Below, piece after piece: positions 1 to 8,220 of a DNA stretch of 33,603 nt; the stretch's first letter is position 1, and each line of letters opens with the position of its first letter. The position numbers and the translations under genes are program-made. The notes under the pieces are model-generated. The model worked only from the letters and a program-made list of their open reading frames with translations, did not search any database and had not been told where the DNA came from. Source of the stretch: an uncultured Oscillatoriales cyanobacterium. GTDB taxonomy: Bacteria; Cyanobacteriota; Cyanobacteriia; Cyanobacteriales; Microcoleaceae. The stretch covers positions 1 to 33,603 of the forward strand of contig CAITND010000106.1 of the NCBI GenBank assembly GCA_903893625.1, in the 5' to 3' direction.

Positions 1-1342
1 CTATCCCTGCTATGGCGGTGATCTCACCTTTGATGCCGTAAGGCGTTGAGCACACAGGACGGAATTACCAAAAAGGTAAACAACTTCTGTGATCTCACCG
101 TTGATGCCGTAAGGCGTTGAGCACATCGAAATACCCCCACTTAAGCCTAAGCAAAGAAGTGATCTCACCTTTGATGCCGTAAGGCGTTGAGCACTGGAGC
201 CGTTGGAACGGGTATCTACTCCACTAAAAGTGATCTCACCTTTGATGCCGTAAGGCGTTGAGCACTGGATAGGTGCGGTTTCGTTCTTTTCCCCAGTCGT
301 AGTGATCTCACCTTTGATGCCGTAAGGCGTTGAGCACAAAGAGGGCGATCAGCCCCTAACAGCGAAATATATCAAGTGATCTCACCTTTGATGCCGTAAG
401 GCGTTGAGCACTGTTAATTGTAACGTCTCGTTTTCGTCATTTTTCGGGTGATCTCACCTTTGATGCCGTAAGGCGTTGAGCACGTGATATCCGATTCAAC
501 ACACTCAACCCAGATCCCCGGTGATCTCACCTTTGATGCCGTAAGGCGTTGAGCACCTACGGGCAGTAATTGGTCTGCTTTCGGGACAAGTGTGATCTCA
601 CCTTTGATGCCGTAAGGCGTTGAGCACTATGGACAATTTAGCGTCCGCTTTCCCTGGATTGAATGTGATCTCACCTTTGATGCCGTAAGGCGTTGAGCAC
701 ATTCTCTGTACTCGAAAGTTTTCACGTTAAAATTGTGTGATCTCACCTTTGATGCCGTAAGGCGTTGAGCACAAAAACCTGGGGATAGCTTAAGCAGTAA
801 TGCAGTAGTGATCTCACCTTTGATGCCGTAAGGCGTTGAGCACGTGCTTAAATCTTCGCGGCTCCAGAGTTCACCTAGTGATCTCACCTTTGATGCCGTA
901 AGGCGTTGAGCACAATCCCAATAATTACATCTATTCACAGTCTGCTTGTGATCTCACCTTTGATGCCGTAAGGCGTTGAGCACGATTCTGACGAAAAGGA
1001 AGATGGCGAATGGTGGCTTGTGATCTCACCTTTGATGCCGTAAGGCGTTGAGCACTATTTGTGATGGGGATTTTTTAACAACTACATTCACAAGTGATCT
1101 CACCTTTGATGCCGTAAGGCGTTGAGCACATATAATCACTAAAATTATAGAGGGCCGTCCAATGGTGATCTCACCTTTGATGCCGTAAGGCGTTGAGCAC
1201 TTGTAGAAGCTGTCATGCTCGTAATTAATATGGGTAGTGATCTCACCTTTGATGCCGTAAGGCGTTGAGCACTTCATTAACCGTAATCCCTCCGCCTTTT
1301 CCGGGTGTGATCTCACCTTTGATGCCGTAAGGCGTTGAGCAC
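1..1342. CRISPR. CRISPR array, 19 repeats visible, continues past the left edge
   Basis: A 36-bp repeat starts at 18, 89, 159, 230, 302, 376, 448, 521, 592, 665, 737, 808, 878, 948, 1020, 1094, 1165, 1237 and 1307. It begins GTGATCTCACC and ends GGCGTTGAGCAC on the plus strand. The 18 complete spacers are all different and 34-38 bp long; bases 1-17 are the end of another spacer. Eighteen repeats are identical and the second (89-124) has one change. Read on the plus strand the repeat can fold: bases 16-20 pair with 25-29 (including one U-G pair) around a GUAA loop of GNRA type, and GTG/CAC plus CTCA/TGAG can pair at the outside. The minus-strand transcript would lose the wobble pair and the GNRA loop. 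This favours plus-strand transcription, with the leader beyond the left edge, but does not prove it. No cas gene is in the window and the subtype is not assigned. Confidence 0.98.
89..124 (+). repeat. variant CRISPR repeat (one base change)
   Basis: This repeat has G instead of T at repeat position 12 (window base 100). All 18 other visible repeats are identical to each other. It is internal, not the terminal copy, so it is not ordinary decay of the distal end of the array. Confidence 0.9.
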
Positions 1343-1376
1343 AATGCATCCCGACCGCCAGGTTGTGCTAAATTCG
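1343..1376 (+). repeat. alaS-matching segment in terminal spacer position
   Basis: Directly after the last intact repeat, bases 1345-1377 match bases 1760-1792 inside alaS at 31 of 33 positions; the mismatches are at 1362 and 1366. On the minus strand the segment encodes PNLAQPGGRDA against [11 protein letters not shown] in the AlaRS C-terminus here. If a repeat had begun at GTG 1377, this would be a 34-bp spacer, the shortest common length in the array. No recognisable repeat follows, so it is either a terminal spacer whose last repeat has been lost or a small duplicated or diverged piece of alaS. Its plus-strand transcript would be complementary to alaS mRNA. Confidence 0.75.
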
Positions 1377-1411
1377 GTGTTAGTTTTTGTTAACAATATC
1401 TACCTAAAAAC

Positions 1412-1630
1412 TTAAATTTTAGCACCCGCTACTAACTGAGCCACTAATGGTTGATCTGTTGATAACTGACTCACAGCTAATACAGAAAACCCTAATAAAT
1501 TTCCGGCTTCATCCACTCGTTCCATAATCGCATCATTATCGGTTTTTCGCATATAACCCGGTTGATCCGAAAATAAAACTTCTAAAAAATCGCCTTCTTT
1601 ATCAAAATAAACTTTTACAGTTGAGGCCAT
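1412..1630 (-). CDS. DUF2283 family small protein
   Basis: This gene encodes 72 residues. The N-terminal half has the DUF2283 pattern: a short beta strand (VKVYFDKEGDFLEVLF), then an acidic turn and GNLLGFSVL. DUF2283 proteins are small beta-rich proteins of unknown biochemical role, often found near toxin-antitoxin or mobile genes. The ATG is preceded by AAGGAG about eight bases upstream on the minus strand, a clear ribosome binding site that fixes the start. It is downstream of alaS in the same direction but separated by a rho-independent terminator, so it is probably a separate unit. Its 3' end lies 35 bases from the alaS-like segment that follows the CRISPR array. No toxin or antitoxin partner is visible next to it. 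The family call is from recollected pattern only. Confidence 0.8.
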   Translation of the reverse strand: MASTVKVYFDKEGDFLEVLFSDQPGYMRKTDNDAIMERVDEAGNLLGFSVLAVSQLSTDQPLVAQLVAGAKI

Positions 1631-1660
1631 AGTTGCTCTCCTTTCTAAATCTCAAAATAT

Positions 1661-1689
1661 AAAAAGCCCCTCACCTGCTAGGGGAGGGG
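1661..1689 (-). terminator. rho-independent terminator after alaS
   Basis: On the minus strand a hairpin (CCCCTC paired with GAGGGG, extended inside by CCT/AGG) is followed by CTTTTTAT. It sits ten bases beyond the alaS stop codon and just ahead of the DUF2283 gene. Confidence 0.85.
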
Positions 1690-1699
1690 TTAATTTAAC

Positions 1700-4441
1700 T
1701 TATTTCAACCCTTCAACTAACTGCATTTTTGCACTCTCTAACGCTGCTTTTAACTGCGTTGCATCCCGACCGCCAGCTTGGGCTAAATTCGGACGTCCGC
1801 CGCCGCCACCGCCGCAAATTTTGGCAATACCGCCGATAAATTTACCCGCTTGTAAGCCTTTATTATTAACAGCTTTACTGAACGCTGCAACAAAATTAAC
1901 CTTACCATCGGTTGTTGCTGAACCCAAGACAACGGCACTTTCTCCTAACTTTTGTTGTAACCTTTCTGCGGCGGTTTTTAATGATTCTGCATCGGCATCA
2001 TGGAGTTCTGCTACAATTAATTTAAACTCACCAATAGTTTCAGCAGTGGTTAATAATTGTTGGGAATTGGCGATCGCTAATTCGGCTTTAACTGCTTCTA
2101 ATTGTTTCTGAGTAACTTTTAACTCCTGTTGTAAATTCGTAATGCGTTCGGGAAGTTCTTCGGGTTTAGCTTTAAAGCGATCGCCTAATTCCTTAACCAC
2201 CGTATCCCTGACTTTCAAATAATCTAAAACCGCCTGTCCTGCTACCGCTTCTATCCGTCGAATTCCTGATGCAATACCCGTTTCTGAAATAATCTTAAAT
2301 AGACCAATTTCGGCGGTATTACTAACATGAATTCCCCCGCATAATTCCATCGAAACCCCAGAATAATCGACCACCCGCACAATATCAGAATATTTCTCTC
2401 CAAACATAGCGGTAGCGCCTTTGGCTTTGGCGGCTTCTATTGCCATTTCTGCAATAACCGCCGGATGTGCTTCGGTGATCCAACTATTAACTTGATCTTC
2501 AATTTGTTGAATTTCTTCAGAGGTTAACCCCTTGGGAGAATTAAAATCGAACCGTAAACGCTCAAAATCAACTAAAGAACCCGCTTGAGAAATAGAGGAA
2601 TCTACTATTAATTTTAAGGCTGATTGTAACAAATGGGTTGCGGTATGATTAGCTTGGGCGCGACGACGACAGGCGCGATCAATTTGGGCAGTTAAGGTCA
2701 TTCCTGGGGTTATTATTCCCCGTTCAATTCGTCCGAAATGGATGAAAATATTGGATTCTTTTTTAACATCTTCGATCCGAATTACGGTATCACCATAACT
2801 TAAATAACCGCGATCGCCAATTTGTCCCCCAGACTCGGCATAAAAGGGAGTTTTATTCAAAATTACTTGAATTTCTGTTCCCGCTTCTGCTGTTTCTACA
2901 GGTTTTCCATTCACTAAAACTGCTTCAACTTTGACATCAGATGTTAATAAAGTATAGCCTAAAAATTCCGTTGGGTGAATATGTTCTGCTAATTGATCTA
3001 AACTTCCTTGTACGGTTAAATCAATAGTTTCATGGGCATCTTGAGAACGGCGACGTTGTTCTTCCATTGCCGTTTCAAAACCTTTAATATCAACAGTTAA
3101 CCCATTTTCTTCGGCAATTTCTTGGGTTAATTCTAGGGGGAAACCGTAGGTGTCATATAAAACAAAAGCATCTTGACCGGAAATTTCACCCCCCTCTAGT
3201 CCCCCCTTACTAATGGGGGAAGAAATATCTGTAGCCTGCTTGGTAAGAGGGGAAGTTGTAGCATCCCCTTTACTAAGGGGGAGGTTGGTGGGGGTCGCCT
3301 TCGCGATAATTTCTGCTAACAGTTTTTCCCCTCTTTCTAAAGTTTCCAAGAAACGGGTTTCTTCCCTCTGTAATTCCCCTTTAATTGCAGTTTCCCGTTG
3401 ACGCACATTCGGATAAATAGCTTCTGATAATTGAATTGCAGTTTCAGATACTAAGGTTGTAAATTCCTGATTAATTCCAATTAACCGACCATGACGAACT
3501 ACCCGACGAATTAAGCGCCGGACAATATAACCCCGGCCAATATTAGAAGCCGTAACTCCATCAGCAATTAAATGCACAACCGCCCGAATATGATCCCCAA
3601 TTACTTTTAGAGAAACCTTGGTTTTATCATCGGATTTGTGATAGTCAATTTGGGCAATTTCCGCCGCTGTTTTAATAATCGGAAAAATCAGATCGGTTTC
3701 ATAATTATTAGGAACTTGCTGTAAAATTTGTGCCATGCGTTCTAACCCCATGCCCGTATCAATATTTTTATTCTGTAATGGGGTTAAAATACCATCGTTA
3801 TCTCGGTTATATTGCATAAATACTAAGTTATAAAACTCAATAAACCGAGAATCATCCTCTAAATCAATATTATCCTCGCCGCGTTCGGGGTGAAAATCAT
3901 AATAAATTTCCGAACAGGGGCCACAGGGGCCAGTAGGGCCAGATTTCCAGAAGTTATCCGCTTCTCCCATGCGTTTAATGCGTTGGGGAGGCACACCAAT
4001 TTCGTCACGCCAGATGGCAAAAGCTTCGTCATCTTCCTCAAACACACTGACAACCAAACGGTCTGGGGGTAACTCAAAGACTTTTGTGGAAATTTCCCAT
4101 CCCCATGCGATCGCTTGTTGTTTAAAATAGTCTCCAAAGCTGAAATTGCCCAACATTTCAAAAAAGGTGTGATGTCTGGCCGTTCTGCCTACATTTTCAA
4201 TATCATTAGTACGGATACATTTTTGGGAGGTGGTAGCGCGGGGAACTTCCGGTTGTCGCTGTCCCAGAAATATCGGTTTAAAGGGTAGCATCCCCGCAAT
4301 GGTTAACAACACCGTCGGGTCTTCGGGAACTAAGGAGGCACTGGGCAGAATTTTATGCCCTTTTTCGGCATAGAAGTTCAGGAATTTTTGACGAATTTCG
4401 CTGCCTGTGGAACACTTGGGAGAAAAAGTCATAACACTCAC
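1700..4441 (-). CDS. alaS: alanine-tRNA ligase with an in-frame repeat insertion
   Basis: Alanyl-tRNA synthetase charges tRNA-Ala in the cytoplasm and edits mischarged Ser/Gly. The protein has 913 residues, longer than the usual ~875-880. The class II catalytic core is N-terminal ([18 protein letters not shown] and [14 protein letters not shown] are visible). The editing-domain zinc ligands are H599/H603 (HTATH) and C701/H705 (CGGIH). The C-terminal C-Ala domain ends with the glycine-rich [16 protein letters not shown] motif. The extra length is mainly residues ~382-419, encoded by a cyanobacterial dispersed repeat (3189-3295) between the LLAEIIAKA helix and the conserved [12 protein letters not shown] segment. 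The start given is GTG; an in-frame ATG three codons later (4432) is equally plausible. All active-site motifs look intact, so the enzyme should work. It is followed by a terminator. A 33-bp near-copy of its 3' end lies at the edge of the CRISPR array. Confidence 0.98.
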   Translation of the reverse strand: MSVMTFSPKCSTGSEIRQKFLNFYAEKGHKILPSASLVPEDPTVLLTIAGMLPFKPIFLGQRQPEVPRATTSQKCIRTNDIENVGRTARHHTFFEMLGNFSFGDYFKQQAIAWGWEISTKVFELPPDRLVVSVFEEDDEAFAIWRDEIGVPPQRIKRMGEADNFWKSGPTGPCGPCSEIYYDFHPERGEDNIDLEDDSRFIEFYNLVFMQYNRDNDGILTPLQNKNIDTGMGLERMAQILQQVPNNYETDLIFPIIKTAAEIAQIDYHKSDDKTKVSLKVIGDHIRAVVHLIADGVTASNIGRGYIVRRLIRRVVRHGRLIGINQEFTTLVSETAIQLSEAIYPNVRQRETAIKGELQREETRFLETLERGEKLLAEIIAKATPTNLPLSKGDATTSPLTKQATDISSPISKGGLEGGEISGQDAFVLYDTYGFPLELTQEIAEENGLTVDIKGFETAMEEQRRRSQDAHETIDLTVQGSLDQLAEHIHPTEFLGYTLLTSDVKVEAVLVNGKPVETAEAGTEIQVILNKTPFYAESGGQIGDRGYLSYGDTVIRIEDVKKESNIFIHFGRIERGIITPGMTLTAQIDRACRRRAQANHTATHLLQSALKLIVDSSISQAGSLVDFERLRFDFNSPKGLTSEEIQQIEDQVNSWITEAHPAVIAEMAIEAAKAKGATAMFGEKYSDIVRVVDYSGVSMELCGGIHVSNTAEIGLFKIISETGIASGIRRIEAVAGQAVLDYLKVRDTVVKELGDRFKAKPEELPERITNLQQELKVTQKQLEAVKAELAIANSQQLLTTAETIGEFKLIVAELHDADAESLKTAAERLQQKLGESAVVLGSATTDGKVNFVAAFSKAVNNKGLQAGKFIGGIAKICGGGGGGRPNLAQAGGRDATQLKAALESAKMQLVEGLK
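3189..3295 (-). repeat. dispersed repeat inserted in frame in alaS
   Basis: The segment contains two short inverted units of type CCCCCTTAC-TAA-GGGGG (3201-3219 and 3264-3281 on the plus strand) with a related partial unit (GGTAAGAGGGGA) between. This is the kind of repeat usually found between genes in cyanobacteria. In frame it encodes a low-complexity stretch with [16 protein letters not shown] and [11 protein letters not shown], unlike the flanking AlaRS sequence. The frame is kept and no stop is introduced. Confidence 0.8.
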
Positions 4442-4648
4442 GGTAAAAAAATTAGACCAACCTTTCAGGATAATTGAAAGATCAAATCTTACATCGGATT
4501 ATTCCTATTTTAATTGTTGGCTTTTCTAATTTCTCTACCCTAGACTTTTAACCTAACAGCAGGGAAGTCCCTCGGTGTATTTAGAGGGGATGTCTCGGAG
4601 CGCTGGCGCGGAGTACCCCGAATAAATCACCGCCGGGATGAAATGCTC

Positions 4649-4673
4649 GTCGGACTCCGGTACGGAGTCCGAC
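4649..4673. repeat. perfect hairpin at the end of the IS200-like remnant
   Basis: An 11-bp perfect stem (GTCGGACTCCG / CGGAGTCCGAC) surrounds a 3-base loop. It lies three bases past the stop codon of the TnpA remnant. IS200/IS605 elements carry subterminal hairpins near their ends, so this could be the right-end hairpin. It could also act as a terminator for the M23 gene, although no T-run follows on the minus strand. Confidence 0.6.
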
Positions 4674-4675
4674 AA

Positions 4676-4791
4676 TTATATTTCGGGAGCATCCTGATTC
4701 TCAATGTACTTTCTAAGAGTTGAAACAGTGACACCTCCACAAGATGCAATAAAACATGAACTATAGCGGTCTAACTGTACCCAGTTGACCG
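4676..4791 (-). pseudogene. IS200/IS605-type TnpA transposase remnant (C-terminal end only)
   Basis: Too short to appear as a gene. On the minus strand one frame reads through TVNWVQLDRYSSCFIASCGG, then VTVSTLRKYIENQDAPEI and a stop at 4676-4678. This has the character of the C-terminal end of Y1 (HUH) transposases of the IS200 family, where a CGGV segment is followed by an L..YIE(N/S)Q helix. The rest of the transposase, including the HUH and tyrosine motifs, is absent. The upstream end abuts the last codons of the M23 peptidase gene, whose TGA stop (4792-4794) lies at the junction, so the insertion or later deletion may have set the present C-terminus of that protein. The remaining ~200 bp up to the alaS promoter hold GC-rich repeat-like DNA (around 4590-4620) and the hairpin, but no gene. 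Confidence 0.75.
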
Positions 4792-6429
4792 TCAGGTTCG
4801 TTCACTATTTTCTGCAAATCCAAAGTTAAGAGTTGGAGGTTCTAAATTAGGAATCATCACATCAATACCTGGGGGTAAAGGCGGTAATTTCGGGGTTCCC
4901 GTTTCTGCATCCGTTGTTTTTTCGGCTAATTTGGCAATAAACTCCGCCGAGGGAACTTCCGCCACCTTCATTGTATTTAACAGTTGAGCCAGCGCCACCT
5001 GAATATCATTTCCGGGGTCAATCGCCACCCAACCTTGACTGGTGAGTTTTCGCAATTCAAAGTGTAAATGCGGCCCCGTTGACACCCCCGTAGTACCGAC
5101 TCGTCCAATCACATCGCCTTGTTTAACGGTTTCTCCCGGTTTAACAAACAGTTCCGATAAGTGACCATAGAGGGTTTCTTCGGATTTTGCCGAGTGACTC
5201 AGCACCACCGCCATCCCATAACCCCCTAACCAATCTGCAACGGACACCTGACCCGAATAGGACGCCACAACCGGAGTTCCTTCATCGGCACCTAAATCAA
5301 TCCCCGTGTGAAAACGGCCATAACCGAGAACCGGATGTTGTCGCCAACCAAATAAAGAGGTAATCGGCGCTGGAATTGTCAAGGGAAAAAGAACGCTAGT
5401 ATCGCCATTTCCGCGCACAGATGCCGGACGTTGGCTGCGGTTATAATAAGCCAGACCGGAATTGCTCATACTGCTGACCGCAATCGGGCCAACTTGAATC
5501 GGACTAAACCCGCTAACGGCCACTTCCCCAGAGTATGACCCGCCAGAGCCATAATCAACGGGTTCAGGTTGCCAAGATGAGGTATAACTTTCTTCAGAAC
5601 TACCCCCAAAGGCTGGTTCAGAGTTGGCAACATACCCGTTAGAGTCAGAGGCAAAATTTCCTGGATTAACTAAGGGGTTAGGAATCGAGTTATTACTATT
5701 TCCGATATAGGGAGTATTGCCAATATAGGGAACTTGATTACCTTCTGCTTGATAGATTTGAGAAGGATAGACAGGGGAGCATAAATCTCCAGCCGCTTGT
5801 CCTAACTGTAAAGCTGCTTCACATCCGGTTGAACGATCTGAAAACACCACTGTAGAGGGAGGTTCATACCCATCCGTTGCGCCAACTTGGTAATCCGTTG
5901 GATCAATATAAGCATTAGCCGGAGAATCTGCTGCGGGGGGGATGTCCGGTAAAACAATCTCTTGTTCAGGAGGCGGAACAATATTAGGAATTTCGGGTTG
6001 CGATGGTTCTGAATTATATTCCGTTTCAGGATTATAGGCAGGTTCAGAATAACTGGGCTCAGGTTCTATGGAATTATCTATAGCAGGTGCGGGTTCACTA
6101 TAGGTGACTTCAGGTTCAACCTGGGGTTCAGTATCAGGAACAATAACAGGATCACTATATTCTGTGGTAGTTTCCGTGGAATAGGCATCTTGCTTGTTCT
6201 CTTGACTGTCACTGGCTGCTGCGGGAACAACCGCTTCCACAGGTTCAGCTTCTGTTGGAATCGAAAATTCATCCGTAGCAATTACACGGCTACTTAATAG
6301 CACTAAACCTGTCAGACAACCTAAACCCAAAAGGGCATACCGTCCTGACCACTGGTGCAAATGCCCTGGTCGGGTTTTCGGGGATGAATATTTTTTATGG
6401 GGGTAACTGGGTTCCGTCATCGTCCTCAC
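4792..6429 (-). CDS. M23 family (LytM-type) metallopeptidase, membrane-anchored
   Basis: This is a probable peptidoglycan endopeptidase or a regulator of cell-wall hydrolases. It has 545 residues. A cytoplasmic basic N-terminus is followed by one hydrophobic segment (YALLGLGCLTGLVLLSSRVI, near residues 32-51). A long Pro/Glu/Ser/Tyr-rich linker (~55-330) comes next, then a C-terminal M23 domain (~360-475). Zinc ligands of the family are present: H374 and D378 in FHTGIDLG, and H454/H456 in HLHFE. The start given is GTG; an ATG three codons later (6420) is about as likely. It lies 23 bp downstream of birA in the same direction, so the two may be co-transcribed. Part of the linker (near 6177-6200) is a copy of a short repeat also found between genes at 8199. 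The 3' end touches an IS200-like remnant. Catalytic activity is likely because all ligands are present. Confidence 0.9.
   Translation of the reverse strand: MRTMTEPSYPHKKYSSPKTRPGHLHQWSGRYALLGLGCLTGLVLLSSRVIATDEFSIPTEAEPVEAVVPAAASDSQENKQDAYSTETTTEYSDPVIVPDTEPQVEPEVTYSEPAPAIDNSIEPEPSYSEPAYNPETEYNSEPSQPEIPNIVPPPEQEIVLPDIPPAADSPANAYIDPTDYQVGATDGYEPPSTVVFSDRSTGCEAALQLGQAAGDLCSPVYPSQIYQAEGNQVPYIGNTPYIGNSNNSIPNPLVNPGNFASDSNGYVANSEPAFGGSSEESYTSSWQPEPVDYGSGGSYSGEVAVSGFSPIQVGPIAVSSMSNSGLAYYNRSQRPASVRGNGDTSVLFPLTIPAPITSLFGWRQHPVLGYGRFHTGIDLGADEGTPVVASYSGQVSVADWLGGYGMAVVLSHSAKSEETLYGHLSELFVKPGETVKQGDVIGRVGTTGVSTGPHLHFELRKLTSQGWVAIDPGNDIQVALAQLLNTMKVAEVPSAEFIAKLAEKTTDAETGTPKLPPLPPGIDVMIPNLEPPTLNFGFAENSERT
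6177..6198 (-). repeat. short dispersed palindromic repeat inside the M23 gene
   Basis: The 22 bases starting TGGAATAGGCATCTTGC match the intergenic repeat at 8199-8220 at 20 of 22 positions; both differences are C/T. In frame it encodes NKQDAYS in the disordered linker, where an insertion would be tolerated. Confidence 0.7.
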
Positions 6430-6452
6430 AAAACCAATGATGATCTAACCGT

Positions 6453-7256
6453 TTAACTATAGCCGACACTTATTGTACCGGGCTTGAGGTCAATTTCTTG
6501 AGAAAACCCGATTTCGGTCTTAGGATACAGACCGACTCGCAGGTTTCCCTGTTCCGAAATTCCTATAATTACACCTTTTTGCTCGCCAATTGAGATGGGC
6601 TTGCCAATACTGGTTAATAGTTGGGTATAATCCGTTAAAACTTTATTAATATTAGCACTAGATAATTGTTGAATTCCTAAGTCTAATCCCTGTAAGACTA
6701 ATGCTGCTAAAAATTCTAGGGATTGAATCGGCGGTGTCTCAGAATTAGCAAAAAAGGTTTGTAAATTAATCCCGATTTCAGGAACCCGGTTGCTCCAGTT
6801 TATCCCGACTCCAATCACGGCTTGGGTGATGCGATCTTGAGAAATTTTGGTTTCGGTGAGAATTCCTCCTAATTTGCGCTGATTTAAGATTAAATCATTC
6901 GGCCATTTGAGTTGAACAGGACAACCGCGATCACGCAAAATAGTCGCAATACCCCAGGCAGAACATAAGCTTAATTGGGCTTTTTGACTCACTGGAAGCT
7001 TGAGATCCACAATTTTTGATAAAAATAACCCCCCCTGACTCGACTGCCATTCTCGCCCCCACTGTCCCCGTCCGGCGGTTTGTTGTCCGGCGATAACAAC
7101 GGTTCCCGAAGGTTCACCCTGTTCTAAGAGTTCCCAAGCCGTTTGATTGGTAGAAATTAAGCTATCAAAATAGTAAATATTGGGTAGAGACGTTCCATGG
7201 AACGTCTCTACAAGGGTTTGTAAGGCTGATTGTAAACGGGATAAATTTAGGGTCAC
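6453..7256 (-). CDS. birA: biotin-[acetyl-CoA-carboxylase] ligase
   Basis: This enzyme activates biotin to biotinyl-AMP and attaches it to the biotin carboxyl carrier protein of acetyl-CoA carboxylase, the first step of fatty acid synthesis. It has 267 residues. The catalytic domain shows the biotin/ATP loop TAGRGQWGREW (60-70), KWPNDL (117-122) with the essential Lys, and KLGGILTE (128-135); a small C-terminal domain follows. There is no N-terminal DNA-binding domain, so it is a monofunctional ligase and not a repressor. The start is GTG, with a stop codon in frame shortly upstream. A 28-bp perfect palindrome sits in frame at codons 16-25. The gene is divergent from pgeF and 23 bp ahead of the M23 peptidase gene. 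Confidence 0.95.
   Translation of the reverse strand: MTLNLSRLQSALQTLVETFHGTSLPNIYYFDSLISTNQTAWELLEQGEPSGTVVIAGQQTAGRGQWGREWQSSQGGLFLSKIVDLKLPVSQKAQLSLCSAWGIATILRDRGCPVQLKWPNDLILNQRKLGGILTETKISQDRITQAVIGVGINWSNRVPEIGINLQTFFANSETPPIQSLEFLAALVLQGLDLGIQQLSSANINKVLTDYTQLLTSIGKPISIGEQKGVIIGISEQGNLRVGLYPKTEIGFSQEIDLKPGTISVGYS
7184..7211. repeat. 28-bp perfect palindrome in frame in birA
   Basis: GTAGAGACGTTCCA is followed directly by its exact reverse complement. The element supplies codons 16-25 of birA (VETFHGTSLP), ahead of the catalytic core. Palindromes of this kind are common interspersed repeats in filamentous cyanobacteria, normally outside genes. Confidence 0.85.
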
Positions 7257-7398
7257 AGCAAATCGTTTAATCTATAGGGGTTTTTGGTTTTGTCAGCTAG
7301 GGGGAATTTTTGCAGGAAACACACTCGTCACAAAGACACTAAGAAATCCGTTAAAATCAAGAAAGTTTGTAGTTGCAACAGTTCCTAATCATAATTTT

Positions 7399-8187
7399 AT
7401 GCACACTTGGCACTGGCAAAGCTGGGATGGATTACCGTATTTAACCTGTAGTTTGCTTAAAGATTGGCAACATGGTTTTTTTACTCGTTCCTTTAGTCCT
7501 CGAACTCCAACAGATTTAGTGAATGTTTTACAACCTGCAATTCCCGTGTATCGAGTTAAGCAAGTACATGGAAATGTAGTGTTAAAAACGGGAACTGTAA
7601 ATCCTCTAGATCATTTAACATCTGAAGAAATACCTTTAGTAGAAGCGGATGGTTTATTTACAGAAAATTCTTCAGAAGCGGTTTGGGTTGCTACGGCTGA
7701 TTGTGTTCCGGTATTAATTGCGGATACTCAAACGGGGAAAGTAGCGGCGGTTCATGCGGGATGGCGAGGAACGGCTGCTAAAATTGTTCCTGAAGCGATC
7801 GCACATTTTCAAGCGGTCGGTAGTCAACTCGAAGATCTGCGAGTAGCATTAGGCCCAGCTATTTCAGGACAAGTTTATCAAGTTTCCTTAGATGTCGCCA
7901 CACAGTTAGCTCAAAGCTTAATTTCTAACACTGAAACTGAAGCATCAACAGAGATATTAGAACAAATTTATCAATTGCCAAATTCCCCACTATTGCCTGA
8001 TTCTGAACCCAACAAAGTCCGTTTAGATGTGCGTCGCTTCAATAGTTTACAACTCGAACAATTAGGCATTATACCCGACCAAGTAGCGATCGCACCCTAT
8101 TGTACCTATCAAGACCCCAACGCCTTTTTCTCCTACCGTCGAGACAACTTGAAAAAAGTTCAATGGTCAGGAATTGTTAGTAATTAG
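7399..8187 (+). CDS. pgeF: YfiH/YlmD/PgeF family copper-dependent oxidase / purine nucleoside phosphorylase
   Basis: The product has 262 residues from the ATG at 7399. The reading frame is open further upstream to 7180, but that part overlaps birA antisense and its translation is not family-like. The family (laccase-domain, DUF152) has been described as polyphenol oxidase, adenosine/purine nucleoside phosphorylase and, in E. coli, a peptidoglycan-editing factor; the physiological role here cannot be read from sequence. Conserved metal-site motifs are present: KQVHGNVV, ATADCVPVL, VHAGWRGTA, the LDVRRFN segment and CTYQDPNAFFSYRRD at the end. It is divergently arranged with birA, sharing a 142-bp intergenic region that must hold both promoters. 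It ends 226 bp before the CPP1-like gene, with a repeat in between. Confidence 0.93.
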   Translation: MHTWHWQSWDGLPYLTCSLLKDWQHGFFTRSFSPRTPTDLVNVLQPAIPVYRVKQVHGNVVLKTGTVNPLDHLTSEEIPLVEADGLFTENSSEAVWVATADCVPVLIADTQTGKVAAVHAGWRGTAAKIVPEAIAHFQAVGSQLEDLRVALGPAISGQVYQVSLDVATQLAQSLISNTETEASTEILEQIYQLPNSPLLPDSEPNKVRLDVRRFNSLQLEQLGIIPDQVAIAPYCTYQDPNAFFSYRRDNLKKVQWSGIVSN

Positions 8188-8198
8188 GCTGTCATCTG

Positions 8199-8220
8199 TG
8201 GAACAGGCATCTTGCCTGTT
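8199..8220. repeat. short palindromic repeat (AACAGGCA / TGCCTGTT)
   Basis: AACAGGCA (8202-8209) and TGCCTGTT (8213-8220) form an 8-bp stem with a 3-base loop just after pgeF. It is nearly identical to the copy inside the M23 gene at 6177-6198. No T-run follows, so it is a dispersed repeat more than a typical terminator. The rest of 8221-8413 holds no gene that I can recognise. Confidence 0.7.

Noticed and set aside
10-1349. Open frames of about 103-109 codons across the array encoding repeated CAQRLTASKV or CSTPYGIKGEIT peptides
   Set aside because: They are translations of the CRISPR repeats; the repeat-spacer period explains them fully.
1377-1412. Degenerate last CRISPR repeat starting GTG at 1377
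   Set aside because: Only the first three bases and a few scattered positions match the 36-bp repeat, no more than chance; the spacing alone is suggestive.
7180-7398. N-terminal extension of pgeF overlapping birA
   Set aside because: The extra residues are the antisense of birA and its palindrome; family homology begins at the ATG at 7399.
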